Translations under genes and position numbers: made by a program | Notes under the pieces: model-generated | Database searches by the model: none | What the model was told of the DNA's origin: nothing | Seen by the model: only the letters and a program-made list of their open reading frames with translations | Source: Corylus avellana | Lineage: Eukaryota; Streptophyta; Magnoliopsida; Fagales; Betulaceae | Assembly (NCBI RefSeq): GCF_901000735.1 | Contig: NC_081541.1 | Span: 43,307,021-43,371,020, forward strand | Reading direction: 5' to 3' | Length of the DNA: 64,000 nt | Part shown: one piece after another, positions 49,542 to 61,122 of the stretch | Layout: the number at the start of each line of letters is the position of its first letter | How positions within the stretch are numbered: the stretch's first letter is position 1

Positions 49542-52500
49542 AAGGTGGGGAGGGTGGCCGGTGGGGTTAGGGGGAAAAAAGTCTCTAATTAAAAATTCCA
49601 GGGGGTTGGGGGAACCAAAACCAAAATTTAAACTATAGATTTACTGTTATGGAAGCAACTATAGAGATACAAAGAAGCATGTGGAAATTATTAACCAGGA
49701 AAATTGTCTCGCTTCTCAATACATTTTGATGCAGGATAGCCAGAAAATGTTTGAGACTAAGGGGCTGTCACACTACGCAGATGGTTGCATTGGACATTTT
49801 AGGTAGATACGAGAGGTGAGAGAGTCTGAATTTGTTAGATCAAAGAAATGACAAGAATTGCTGAGACATTCAGCAAGCAAGGGAAAAAAATTTGCACAGA
49901 ATTCAGTAAGACACAGGAAGAATAGAGAGAGAAGATCAGTGAAGAACAGACATAAAACAATAAGTAACTTTGCAACACAACTCAAATTTCATTCAGCATA
50001 AAACATCACAAAGAGTAAATATCACATGCTTCTGTAGCTGAAATTGCTTCCAGAGAAGTAGTCAAAAGTTCATGAGTTCCATAAAAGAACAACACCTATT
50101 ATTACAGCTACTAGCAATTTTAGTGGCTGCTAGCTAGAGCACACATCAGTGATAAATAAATAGCAAGCCCGTAAGCTCCTTGTGAACTACTTGTAAGCAC
50201 CATTAAGCTGCATGCTTTCTATGCTTAATAGGAACGTACTTCTGTATGAACATATTTAAGAATGAAAGATCTAATAAGTAATCAAAAGAAGAACCCTATT
50301 AACTAATCTTGGTATTCAAAAATATATTCAAGAAAGTGCGGGTGGACATGTCTGAGCAAGCTGGATGCATGGCCAGCTGGAATTCATGGGATACATGGCT
50401 AAAGCTCCCTTAATACAGTTTAATTGCCATAGCTTTCAAAGAAGCCAAGTCCAGTTTAGCCATGCCAAGTCAAAATCATCTAGGCCAGTTGATAAATATG
50501 GATTATACATGCGTCAATAGAGCCAACCAATTCGAATTAAGGCTTAGTTGAGTTGATAAAAGTGAATTCCAACACCAAAGAGTATAAATGCTTTTTGGGT
50601 TGAATGCTTAAATATAAGCGAACACAGTTGAAAAATCTAAATATAGGCAAAATTTGACAATATCTTCCTACCTCAGGTGTATCAGTCCAGTGTGAGATGC
50701 CTTTCAAAAGAAGTGGCATGTGAGCAGGATATAGCCAATCAAACAGAAGGCCATAAGTTCTGCGACTGAGAATATATATAAAAACAGTCATTGATATAGA
50801 AGAACCTTCGTTAACAATAAACAAACACAGGAATTTCACATGTACTTACCTATTTGTGGCCATTGCAATTCCTCTGAGGTCCCTCATTAAGCCGATTAAG
50901 GCATATTTTACCACATCAGTACGAAACAGTGAATCAGGAGTCGACTCTAAACTGATGAAAACCTAAATGACCATAAATATTCAATCAATGTCAAAATTTA
51001 AAAACAGAACGAAAAAAGAAAGAAGAAAATCCATTGGGACGCCATCAATTCAATAAAATACAGCTATGACCACCCCTAACTCTTTTTGACAAGACCACAC
51101 CAATAATCATAAATAAAAAAAGAAATTAATAATGACAACAACAGCAATAGTAATAATAATAATAATAATAATAATAGCATCACTGATAGAATGTTGATCA
51201 GGAGAGGAACGAGAGAGAGGGAGGGAGGGAGGGAGTGCTTGCAATAGTGGATTATTTGATGACTTAAATTTCACAGATTATTATTATTTTTATATTAAAG
51301 CAGAAACCTTAAAGAATTTAGCCTTGGGTTGTCTAAAAAATTGACAAGTGACATTTTAGGGATGTTAAAATCGAGACACATGTCCACCATTCAAACAAAG
51401 CAACAAAACTTAGCGTTTAAGCCATTAACTACTGTTTCATTGAAACAAAAAACACAAGCCTGTAATGCAGTCTAAGCCCATTACCCGTAGGCCTTCCAAA
51501 AAGCCAGTGTGATGGTCAATAAGGTGTTCGGAAGGCAAAAAGTTTTTAGACTCTACTAATCAAATTCATATTTCCCTGACACTATATAACACAACACCCC
51601 CTACCCCTCAGCCACAACCTCTCCAATTCCTAGGATTTTCATAGCTCTCAAGACTAAGCTTGAATCAAAACTCACCGTTTTGGCGATTCATCCTCCGAAG
51701 AGCGATTTGCATGAACTGATCATTGAAATCCGAATCTTCTAGGCAGCACGATGTTGACTGAAACGCACGAGAACGTTGAGAAACAAGGTGTGTAAGCGGA
51801 TGTTGTTATTGAACCCTGGCTTTTGGGAGATCCAGCGGAAGAACCCTAGGGCGGTCTGGGGATTGAGTTCTAGGTGAAGAGGATAGAGACATGGGAGGGG
51901 GATAAGGAGGGGATTCGTTTCTTGAGGGAGGGATGTTTCTGCCAATTGGGGCAGGAGAGGATGGAGAGAAGCTGTGAGGGGAAGATCAGGCGGGTCTGGG
52001 TGGAGGTTGTCCCGGGGGAGAGAGGCCACAGAATAGAAGGGTTTGAGGAGGAGGACAAAATGGAAGATGAAGAGGGTCTATGGATTTCTCATTGAGGTGC
52101 AGCAGAAGGTAGTGAGGAACCCATTCATTAATCGTGAATGGCTAATCCGGATATCGCAATGGGTCCAAGATGCCACTGCCTTAAATCTGGACCAGCAATA
52201 TTAGGCAAGTACATTCACAACAAAATTTCTTACCATTCTTCCAATCTGGATGCGTCTCTCTGTTTGCTCTTTCTATTTTTCAATTTGGATTAGACCATGT
52301 CATGGCCCGAGTTTATGTTACGTGGCCTGAGTTTCTTCAGAACAGATTTATAATAAGGTCACTTTCAGTTTTTAGTTTGGAAAATTTGAATTTACTGTCC
52401 AAAATACCAATCATAAGTTTTACTAATATTGCCTTTGTTAAAATTTGCTCTCCTTGAAAGTTTTGTAGTGTATGTTGGAACGGTGTCACACAGATTTATA

Positions 52501-53142
52501 TGTTTCAGAGCAGTTCTGGTCCCAAGTTTTGGTTACTACTCTTAAGTCTTACCAGTTAAAAGCTCAGAGAATCTGGCATGTTAGGTAGAGCGGTTCATCC
52601 AGTGACTTTGTTGCGCGCAAGAAGAATATTATAAGGATACATGACCCTGTGATGGCTGTGGTCTGCGGTGGCAAGGAACCCATTCATGAATGGTGAATGG
52701 TGGTGTGTAGCTATGGCGTTCCAAGCATTTGAACGTATTCCGAAATGGTCTGCGGCGGTGGCAAGAAGGAGGAAGGAGCACAACAGTAGCATTCCTCGAT
52801 AAAATTTAAAAATAAAAAATTTGATTTACGAAATAAAATTTTCATTTATTTTATTGACAGTGTATAGTTTTTATTTTTTTCTAATCATGTTTGCTATGGT
52901 CATTAATTATCCTAATCAATTCTTTTAGTTCATAAACTGAATATTATTGCTATTCACGAATGAGGAATAATTTCTTATATTTATCTATGTGATGATCAAT
53001 TGTAAATTACCCAATTTGTTTTTATTATTTCCAATATATTTCTTCAAAAAAAAAAATCGACATTAGATTAAAATGAAAAAAAAAAAAAAAAAAAAAACCG
53101 CTATAGGCTAGTAGTATATGCTACACTTGCATAATCAAGACA

Positions 53143-53176
<34 letters not shown>

Positions 53177-56100
53177 TTGCAAAAGTGGATCCATTGATGA
53201 CTTAAATTTCACAGGGCTGTCCTCCATGAATATTAACCAACCGATGGTGAAATAGAATGTTGTTCTGCTGCGAGAGCATCTATATTCTTCCAAAAATGGA
53301 AAGTGCTCCCTCTGAAATTACACATGGGAGAAACGATCATTACAATAAGTATAAAGAAAATAGACGCTCAAATAAAAAATGAAAAATGGATCAAAAAGAT
53401 ATAGTTCAGAGTTTGAATTACAGTATGATTTGCTACTATGAATTTAACAGTATCTAACTTCAAAAGCAGCTTCCCAATCATGTACCTGAAACCCCAAAAG
53501 ACGTCAGAGGGGTCTACCAGGTAATTGTACTTGAAAAACGAAAAAGAACCAATAAATTTTTTCAAACAAAAAAATATTGGCTTCAAATATATCATCCAAA
53601 TATTTAAGAAATAAAACTTACCCAGATGCCAGCTCGAAGAACAAGTTTAAGGTGTGATCAATCACCTCTTCACTCTGAGTTAAGCACAAAGAAAAATATA
53701 ATACACTATCATAGAGAAATTATAACCAACACCCAGGAAAACAATGTTTTCACCTCTGTATAACACTTGAGGTTTGTAGCAATCTTCCCAACGATTACAT
53801 TCAACAGTAGCAGATGATCATGGAGCCCAAGAAGCTCAGATAACCGGGCATATAACTGCTGCAACAGAAAAAGAGAGCCTCAAAACATATGCAGGAAGAT
53901 AACTAAATGAAGAAGAGAAAGGATAATTAATTACCTTAGAGGAATGCATGGCCTGATCACCAACATAAGACTTTCGGAAATGCTGAAAGAAAGTAAGAAT
54001 TGCTCGATCAAGTCTCTGCTTGCATAGTTCACCATATCTCTGCCAAATACCAAGAAGAAGGAATTACTAATGTGAATGGCTAAACATAATGTTAAAATGG
54101 ACATTGGTGCACTTAGTTCATTATTCACAGATAACATTATCGAAAGCACTGCAAAAAATTAATTTAGAGAGAGCAAGAAAGAGAGACATTTTCATCTTTC
54201 ACTAATATTTTTCTTTTTTGACAAGTAAACTGAAAAAATAATAATAATAATAATAACCGAGAACAAACGATTATGGTCATTTTACTAGACAGAACTATTG
54301 AAGGTATGCCTTTTTTTTTTTAATAAGTAATCAAAATATCATTAAAAGCGAAAAGCGCAACTCGAGTACGCAGGAAGTATACAACAGAAACATCTAACTA
54401 GAAGCAGAAAAAAGAACTAGGAAATCATGGAACCTAAGTGCAAAAGGAGCTAAAAAAGCAGCTGTCCAAATATAAAGAGTATTAAAAGATAAGGACTTAA
54501 ACTCCGCCAACGCAGTGGAGAACATAGGTGGCAGTTAAATATGATATGATGAGGGGTGGTTGGTGTTCTAAAGAAGTAGGGGGATCCTATGGGGTGGGAG
54601 TGTGGAAATGCATTCAAAGGGGGTGGGATACTTTTAAGCAGCATGTGCGATTTGAGGTAGGAGACGGTTCTAGAGTGTTGTTTTGGAATGATGTTTGGTG
54701 TGGGGAGTTACCATTGAAGATTCTTTTTCCAGCCTTGTTTTCTATTGCATGCGCAAAGAAGGCATGGGTGGGGGAGAATATGGATATAGCACATGGTGTT
54801 ATTCATTGGAATATTATGTTTACTTGTCATGTTCATGACTAGGAAATGGAAGTGGTTTCACAATTCTTTGAGTTACTGTATTCCCAACATATTAGGCAAG
54901 GTGGTGCGGATATAATATGTTGGATCCCCTTGAAGAAGAAGAATTTTGAAATGAAGTCCTATTATCATGTAATGGTTAATCCGGCACCGACTATTGGTCC
55001 TTGGAAGAGTATTTGGAAGAGTAAAGCTCCTCCGAGAGTGGCTTTTTTTGTGTGGACGGCGGTGTTGGGGAAAATATTAACATTGGACAATTTACGTAAG
55101 AAGAACATTATAATGACGGAGTGGTGTTGTATATGTAAACATAATGGAGAATCAATTGATCACTTATTATTGCATTGTGAGGTTGCTAGTGAGTTATGGA
55201 GCATGGTCCTTCAGTTGTTTGGTGTTACGTGAGTGATGCAGGGTAGGATGAATGACTGTTTGGGAAGTTGGAGGGGACAAAGGGGTAACTGTACAGCTTT
55301 GCAAATTTGGAGAATGGTTTCTTTGTGTGTTATGTGGTGTCTATGCAGAGAAAGGAATGCACAGAGCTTTGAGGACTGTGAACTTGGACTCATCAAGTTG
55401 AAGAAAATGGTACTTCAAACACTTTACTCGTGGAAAGTAATGTGGCATTCGTCGCAAGCGTTAACGCTTGTTGAATTCTTAGATTTATGTGCTTTATTCT
55501 CAGCTTAAAAGTTTTTGTATACTTAGGCCCTATTGTATACTTCCCGTGTACTTGGGTTGCACCCCTTTGCGCTTATTTATGAATTGATATTACCTATCAA
55601 AAAAAAACTCCACCAACGTCCTCTCGCGGTCCTCAAAACTTCTATCATAGTATTCCCTTCAAAGACACTTTGAGTCCCACCAGTAATCCACCAACAAGCA
55701 TATACAAACTAGCTACTCTTCTGGCATAACCAAAGAAAGCCCAAAACAACTGAAAAACGTAATCTATAATGCACAAGCAACCTCACAACAGAGAACCTCT
55801 TGCATATACAATACCTATCAACCACAATGACATGCCACCTCCTAAGATTGTTCATGGCAAAGATCTTTCCTAGAGCCACCGACCAAGCAAAAAAAGGTCA
55901 CTCTCAAATGAACCTTGGTCCGCCAAATACTCTTCCAAGGAAAAGGAATGCCATCATTACAAACAAGGACCTGGTAGGGTCCACCAAAGCTTGTCCTCAC
56001 CTTCTCCTCTTATTCTAACTGCATACAACAAATTGAAAAACGAGGCAAAGACATCCACCTCCCAATCATAAATCGCTCTAACAAAGCTTACACTCTTCTG

Positions 56101-59100
56101 ATTGGAACCAACAAAAAGCTCCAAGCAAGCCACTACAGAAGCATCATTTTTTATATATAATTAATAAACCAATCTCATTAAAAGCATAAGGCACCCCTAA
56201 ATACATAGGAAGTATACAAAATGAACCACCTAACTAGCAAGGGTAAAACAAACAAGGAAATCACTATAACTAATTAACAAAGGAGGCACATACACCGCCG
56301 TCCAAAGTTACAAGGTTTCATAAAAGAAAAAAAAAATTCCCCCAACGACCTCTGTTTATCATCAAAATATCTATAATTCATCTTCTTCCATACACACTAA
56401 AAGAGGCACGTAGGTACCATCTTTCACACTGTACACCGCCGTCCAAAGTTACAAGGTTTCATAAAAGAAAAAAAAAAATTCCCCCAACGACCTCTGTTTA
56501 TCATCAAAATATCTATAATTCATTTTCTTCCATACACACTAAAAGAGGCACGTAGGTACCATTTTTCACACCGTAGCACTCATAGGCCTACCAGAGGACC
56601 ACCAACAATTGAATATATCTACAACACGTCTAGGCAAAACCCAAGAACAACCCAAAACGACTGAAAAATGCACTCCAAATGGCGGAAGCCACATTGCAAT
56701 GGAGAAAAAGGTGATTTACAAAATCCTCATTCCTCTTGCACATGCAAGATTTGTCCATCATCATGATGTGTTGCCTCCTAAGATTATCCAAGGTGAGGAT
56801 CTTGCCTAGAGCTACCAACCACACGAAAAAAGCCGCGCTCGAAAGAGCCAAAGTCCACCATGCACTTTTCTAGGGGAAGTGTACCTACAAGAGAAGCCAG
56901 AGAGCAATAGAAGAATTTTACCTTAAAACAATCATCTTTTGGAAAAAACCCACCACATCTAATCTTCACGTCCTCTCCTAACTTCAACTTGATGCAAAAC
57001 CTAACAAAAAGAAGCTAAGACATTCAATTCTCAATCCTATGCCGCTCTTGCAAAGCTCACATTCCACTGGTTGGAGCCGCCCAGAAGCTCCAAATTATCT
57101 GCTATAGAGGCATCCTTCGCACAAGCGAGACCAAATAAAACTGGAAAAGTTACCTTTAGAGCCGCTTCCCCACACCACTGATCATGCCAAAGGCTGGTCC
57201 TAGTACAATCCCCCACCATCAAATCCCCGACACCCAATCCTCTCTCAGAGATCGAAGAACAAACCTTGGATCAATTCACCAGGTGATATTCGAACTCATC
57301 ACCTAGCCCGACCCCACAAGAAATCATGCTAGATCTTCTCAATATGTTTGGTAACACTCGCCAGAAGAAGGAACATATATATGTAATACGTAGGCAGATT
57401 CGGAAGAGTACTCTTGATGCCTGCCACCCTTGGACAAGTACATCATTTTCCAATTGGCCAACCGATATTCTAGCTTCTCAATAACATCGTCCCATATAGG
57501 AGGCCCCCTACGAAAAACCAAAATGCTTGACTGGAAGTTTGGAAACCTCACACCCTAGGATTCGGGCCAACCTACCCACTTGAAAACATTCCCCACAGGA
57601 ACCAACTCTGACTTGTCAAGATTTACCTTTAACCTCGACGTAGCTCCAAAGCAAAGGAATAAGCTCCACAACTGACACAAATGAGAAGACAGCATCACAA
57701 AAAAATCAAAGCATCATCCACAAACAGAAGATAAGAAAAAGCATTATCACCCACTGAGAAGCCCTCCATCAACCCCCCACTAACCGCAATAGAAATCATT
57801 CTACCCAAAGCCTCTATCACAAAAACAAACAACAAGGGGGATAAGGGATCACCTTCTCTCAGCCCACGAGAATTACTTAAGAAACTTGTAGGAGTACCGT
57901 TCACTAAGACCAAGAAGCGCACTAAAGAAATACAATGGGCTATCCACGGGCACCACTTTTCTCCAAAACCACACCTCCTCAGCAAATACAACAAAAAATC
58001 CCAATTCACATGATCATACGCTTTCTCCAAATCCATTTTACATATGGCGCCCGACTGGCCAAATCTCAACCTACTATCAAGGCACTCATTGGCAATAAGA
58101 ACTGGATCAAGAATCTGCCTACCTCGAATGAAGGCACTTTAAGACTTAGATATGATCTTTTAGCTAAAATATTAGCAATAATTTTGTAGATACCCCCCAC
58201 AAGGCTTATCGAGCGAAAGTCCTTGAGATCAATAGCACCTGGGATCTTTGGACTTGAGCGTAATAAATGAGGCATTGAGGCTCTTCTCAAACTTCCCTTT
58301 GGTGTGGAAATCACTAACAACCTTCATAATATCCACTCTCAACACATTGCAGCAAGCTTGAAGGAAGGCCATTAAGAAACCATCAAGGCCTGGCGCCTTA
58401 TCCCCAACCATTGTGTCACAACCTTCTCTCCAAAGTCTCTTTCCAACCAAGAGGCCTCAGATTCCATAATGGAATCAAAGGAAAGACCATCCACCACCAG
58501 CCTCCATCTACATTGCTCGGTATATAACTTTTGATAAAACTGACAAATGTGTTGGCTGATCTCTACTTGATTGGTAATGATACTACCACCAATCTAAAGG
58601 GAGTCAATGGAGGTCTTCCTACTGCTGGAGTTCGCAAACAATACCATATAAATCTTAAAAAGCTTCCTTTAGGGCCTTGTCCCCACACGGGCGACACCAA
58701 GATCTGAAAGTGCAACCAAAAAAGTGAAGAAAAACAAAAACTATAAACGAAGGGGACTTAACAAGAACCTAAACCCTAGAACCTTGCTTTGATACCATGT
58801 TAACTACGAAGAGGATATGCCAATGTAGGAGAAATGGGGTTGAGTTTCCACATATAGGAAAGGTGGTTAAACCAATACAACTCATGAATTGACGGATAGT
58901 GGGACCCCTCATCAAGGACAACTAGAGCCTCACCTACAAGTTCTAGAAACTCCTATCATTTTTTTTACAAGTATTTCAATCTTATTATAAAGCACAGAGG
59001 GGTGTAACAAGTAAAATTAAAGCATCACAAGAAACAACTAGTTAAGGGTATGGCATCATACCAAACACTCTACTTCTTCAAAAAGGAAAAATGAAAATCA

Positions 59101-60693
59101 TATCAGTTTTTCTTTTAGAAATTATTAAGTCAAGTCATGTATTTATTGCTTGAATAAGGGAAAAACCTACTAAAAGTCATCATATTTTTATTTGGGTATG
59201 AGATTAAATCAAGATGTTTTCAAAAAGAAAATAACTATAAAAGATCATGAAGATCTCTCTCTCCCCCTCTTTCTTTCTAGTTAATATCAAACCAGTTTAT
59301 TTCTTAGGACCAGCGAATCTAGAGCTCTGGAAAGCGTCGACACATATCATGAAAGGGTTGCACACTCAGGATTGCAGGTTGGGGAGGGGGGATTTAGCTA
59401 ATCCGGTATTTGGCAATTATCTTGATATTTGGCAAACATTATAAGTAGAGGGAGGGTATGTAAACCAACACAGATTTCAAAAAAAAAAAATGGTCCAATG
59501 ATAACTATATTGACTGGTGTAACATTAATTTTTTTTGATAAAACTGGTGTAACAATTTTTTTTTGATAAAACTGGTGTAACATTAATAAAGCATTACACG
59601 AAGTATTACGCAAATTTTTTGTAATGTCTCAACCTGTTGACACAAAATGACCATTGAAGCACAAAGATCTAGGTTTGAGGACATGAACCGGGATGCTTAT
59701 TAATAAACCTAAAATTCAGAAAAATTGAAGGTCTTACTTTCGTCTGAAATTCCATGCATAAGACTACAAGCACTAAGGCTGCTATATTAAAGAAATATAT
59801 CAATTTGGCATTAGATGGTCAATCTTTATCTAATATCAAAAATTGTGTCCAGATACCAGTGACTTGTTTGTCTACCTGGCTATGCAGTCCACTGTCAGTT
59901 ACATTTATCAGTTGCAAAACACGAGCCGAAAGTTCGGCATCAAGCACTTCTTGTGATTCCACACTGCATATCAGAAATAAAAGTAAACATGCCACAATAT
60001 TGTATGTTGAAAATAAAAGTAATCAGAACAACAACAAAGCTTAAAGACTTAATATAAAGAATAAAAGGTTATTTACCTACAACCAGTAGATTGTTTTATC
60101 TTAAGAATAGCAGCTATAATATGAACAATCCAAGCAAGTTTGGCTTCAATAACGGAGATATCACTGTTATCAGTGGTCTGTAGACGAGCTCTTTCCTATT
60201 TTAATCAATCAAGAAGAACAATTATGATCAGCTTAGGAGTAGCCCAAGAGTATTTTAAATTAACATCTAAGGAAACACTCATGATAAATCGCAATACCGT
60301 GTACGCTTGCAGAATAGGCTCCATTATGTTTATTATATACATACTACTGCTTTCATACTGCAAATCAACAAAAAAAAAAAAAAAAAAAATTGTGGTTATT
60401 ATGCCAATAGAACACCAACAAAATAAGATCTGGAGCTAGATTTTATGTGTATTCAATAAACAAAAGAAAAAACAATTCTTTCTGGGAGCTTCAGACCTGA
60501 CCTATCTTCAAGGTGACAAAGGAACAAACAAAAATCATGTATAGATATTAAACCTGGAATCGGCAAAGGTAAGGAAAGCAATCTAGTTGATCCTGAAGAA
60601 GTTCAACATTGTCTAGCGGGTTCTCAGAAAGATCATCTGCCAATCCAGCCTGCAAATACAAAGAGAAGAAATACAGAGGCTGCTGTTATCACG

Positions 60694-60725
<32 letters not shown>

Positions 60726-61122
60726 TATTATCAACATATTAGTCCCCAAAAAAGGCATGGGTTCCTATACCTGCACAGAGTTAAACCTCGATGTGATGAA
60801 ACCTTCAGTAATCTTGGGCACAAATTCATCCAACAAACTTGGTGCATCACCTTTCAAATAGGGCACAGATGTCACCAATCTGGACCATAGCCCTAACAGG
60901 TAGTATACACTGCTGCTGGCCCACTGACAACAGTACATAAACATAGTCAGAAATGCAAGTTGCAGAAGGTATGATGAATCATTCTTATAGACATCATTTT
61001 TACGGAAATACTAGAAAGCAATAAACACCAATCACCTGCCAAGACTGCAAAGACTTTAAAGTAAACTCAGCCACAAGACGTATCCAATCACTATAGCCTT
61101 CCACAGTCACGAGCTCTGACAA
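39010..61122 (-). CDS. XPO7: Exportin-7 / RanBP16-like nuclear export receptor (5' part outside the window)
   Basis: Twenty exons, 5' to 3': 61122-61036, 60923-60771, 60649-60554, 60357-60298, 60195-60077, 59963-59876, 54039-53935, 53858-53754, 53674-53622, 53485-53422, 53311-53177, 50962-50850, 50765-50672, 47816-47597, 46556-46426, 45026-44880, 44668-44540, 40371-40273, 39378-39340 and 39147-39010. They join in frame into 724 residues ([13 protein letters not shown] to HEFRVK, stop). Plant exportin-7 is about 1050 residues, so roughly the first 330 lie beyond 64000. The fragment is ARM/HEAT-repeat helical sequence with the strongly conserved blocks [13 protein letters not shown] and [14 protein letters not shown]. 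The family carries cargo out of the nucleus with Ran-GTP. No stop or frameshift was seen. Introns are swollen by LINEs; the largest is 59875-54040. The 47817-50671 intron (2.9 kb) shows only an A-tract at 49508-49540. Confidence 0.95.
40560..41660 (+). mobile_element. LINE 3' part: zf-RVT and RNase H, split by a SINE
   Basis: Plus-strand translation before the SINE ([10 protein letters not shown]) continues after it as [14 protein letters not shown], reconstituting the zf-RVT zinc-binding spacing. An RNase H domain follows (about 41250-41640: NFDVAVR, then LILEGDS). The usual AEA with the second catalytic acid reads AQA here, and a stop at about 41204 separates the two domains, so it is not functional. 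The left border is uncertain. It lies in an exportin intron. Confidence 0.8.
40687..40908 (-). mobile_element. SINE inserted in a LINE
   Basis: A block of about 220 bp with its T-tract at the left, so it is minus-strand. It carries a tRNA-type B-box-like motif (GGTTCAAATCT on the minus strand, near 40858-40868). The 9-bp duplication actcaacac flanks it at 40678-40686 and 40909-40917. It shares its internal 'agattgtttgcacc' region with the copy at 45340. Confidence 0.8.
41861..43737 (-). mobile_element. 5'-truncated L1-type LINE with target-site duplication
   Basis: On the minus strand, reverse transcriptase palm motifs come first ([11 protein letters not shown], then LFVDDTLVF at about 43490-43540), then [12 protein letters not shown], the zf-RVT-like region ([32 protein letters not shown]) and a 3' tail ending in an A-rich run at 41861. 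The frame is open for 440 codons in the distal part. A single TAG at 43239-43241 replaces the Trp expected in [13 protein letters not shown]. The 14-bp duplication ctatcaattattat flanks it at 41847-41860 and 43738-43751. The endonuclease and N-terminal RT are missing. Confidence 0.9.
43721..43790. repeat. Short tandem repeat at the LINE 5' junction
   Basis: A unit of about 24 bp (attattatcagcacaacact) occurs about three times, overlapping the right copy of the LINE target-site duplication. It probably arose during or after the insertion. Confidence 0.85.
45340..45585 (-). mobile_element. SINE, same family as 40687-40908
   Basis: It begins with a T-rich run, then tgatgtcggggaaactctct, and shares gattgtttgcatcc and a degenerate B-box-like ttgaactttagatct with the 40.7-kb copy. 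No clear target-site duplication was found. It lies in the exportin intron between exons 15 and 16. Confidence 0.6.
49508..49540. repeat. A-tract of about 33 bp
   Basis: A long A run followed by a G-rich stretch, in an exportin intron. It could be the tail of an unrecognised retroposon on the plus strand; no body or duplication is clear. Confidence 0.8.
51233..51276 (-). pseudogene. 44-bp displaced copy of an exportin exon end
   Basis: It matches the 3' end of exon 11 and its donor (53171-53214) at 39 of 44 positions, and also carries a GA-type microsatellite on the same side (51209-51235 against 53149-53173). The donor reads GC instead of GT in this copy, and it would alter the coding residues. 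It lies 2 kb downstream in the same intron. Confidence 0.8.
51610..52090 (-). pseudogene. Pentatricopeptide-repeat gene fragment, frameshifted
   Basis: The minus strand reads as a typical plant PPR N-terminus in two frames: [20 protein letters not shown] and [10 protein letters not shown] in one, then [20 protein letters not shown] in the other after a shift near 51870, and later [16 protein letters not shown]. The family order is preserved but frameshifts and stops break it, and no PPR array follows. It sits in an exportin intron. Confidence 0.85.
53149..53173. repeat. (GA)n microsatellite at an exportin splice donor
   Basis: On the gene strand, exon 11 ends TTGCAA and the intron begins GTACTCTCTC, passing into a (CT) run of about 12 units within 4 nt of the junction. 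Confidence 0.92.
54312..54512 (-). mobile_element. Outer LINE, 3' part left of a nested insertion
   Basis: A LINE 3' tail (T-tract, then aatcaaaatatcattaaaag) runs leftward on the minus strand until it is interrupted at 54512 by a plus-strand LINE. It resumes at 55605. Confidence 0.8.
54513..55604 (+). mobile_element. Inner 5'-truncated LINE nested in another LINE
   Basis: Plus-strand frames encode the L1 tail region: [20 protein letters not shown], then [20 protein letters not shown] and [18 protein letters not shown]. Two Trp codons have become stops (TAG at 54839-54841 and TGA near 55231). It ends in an A run at 55600-55607. The target-site duplication is aaactccgccaacg at 54499-54512 and aaactccaccaacg at 55605-55618. 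Confidence 0.88.
55605..56146 (-). mobile_element. Outer LINE, continuation right of the nested insertion
   Basis: Minus-strand sequence resumes the zf-RVT region of the outer LINE, with short decayed frames. It stops near 56146, where the A/T-rich tail of another minus-strand LINE begins. Confidence 0.75.
56147..58690 (-). mobile_element. Third LINE in the same intron, RT-containing
   Basis: Minus-strand order: [58 protein letters not shown], then the zf-RVT region and 3' tail. This is the core L1 reverse transcriptase, but stops and frameshifts split it into at least six frames. No endonuclease is visible, so it is 5'-truncated near 58690. Confidence 0.88.
56291..56574. repeat. 142-bp tandem duplication inside the third LINE
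   Basis: The segment starting tacaccgccgtccaaagtt occurs at 56291 and again at 56433, with very few differences. It duplicates part of the LINE 3' region. Confidence 0.93.
58735..58955 (-). mobile_element. Possible LTR-retrotransposon remnant
   Basis: On the minus strand, AACATGGTATCAAAGCAAGG resembles the initiator-Met tRNA primer-binding region just inside a Copia-type LTR (near 58782-58802), preceded by LTR-like sequence. No gag or pol is present. Confidence 0.4.
58956..59060 (-). mobile_element. Short LINE 3'-tail fragment
   Basis: A T-run followed by cttattataaagcacagaggggtg matches the 3' tails of the other minus-strand LINEs here (compare 41861-41900). Only the tail is present. Confidence 0.5.

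Noticed and set aside
52595..52792. His-rich minus-strand frame near the PPR fragment
   Set aside because: It contains the palindromic cattca...tgaatg motif and has no similarity to PPR or any other family that I recognise.
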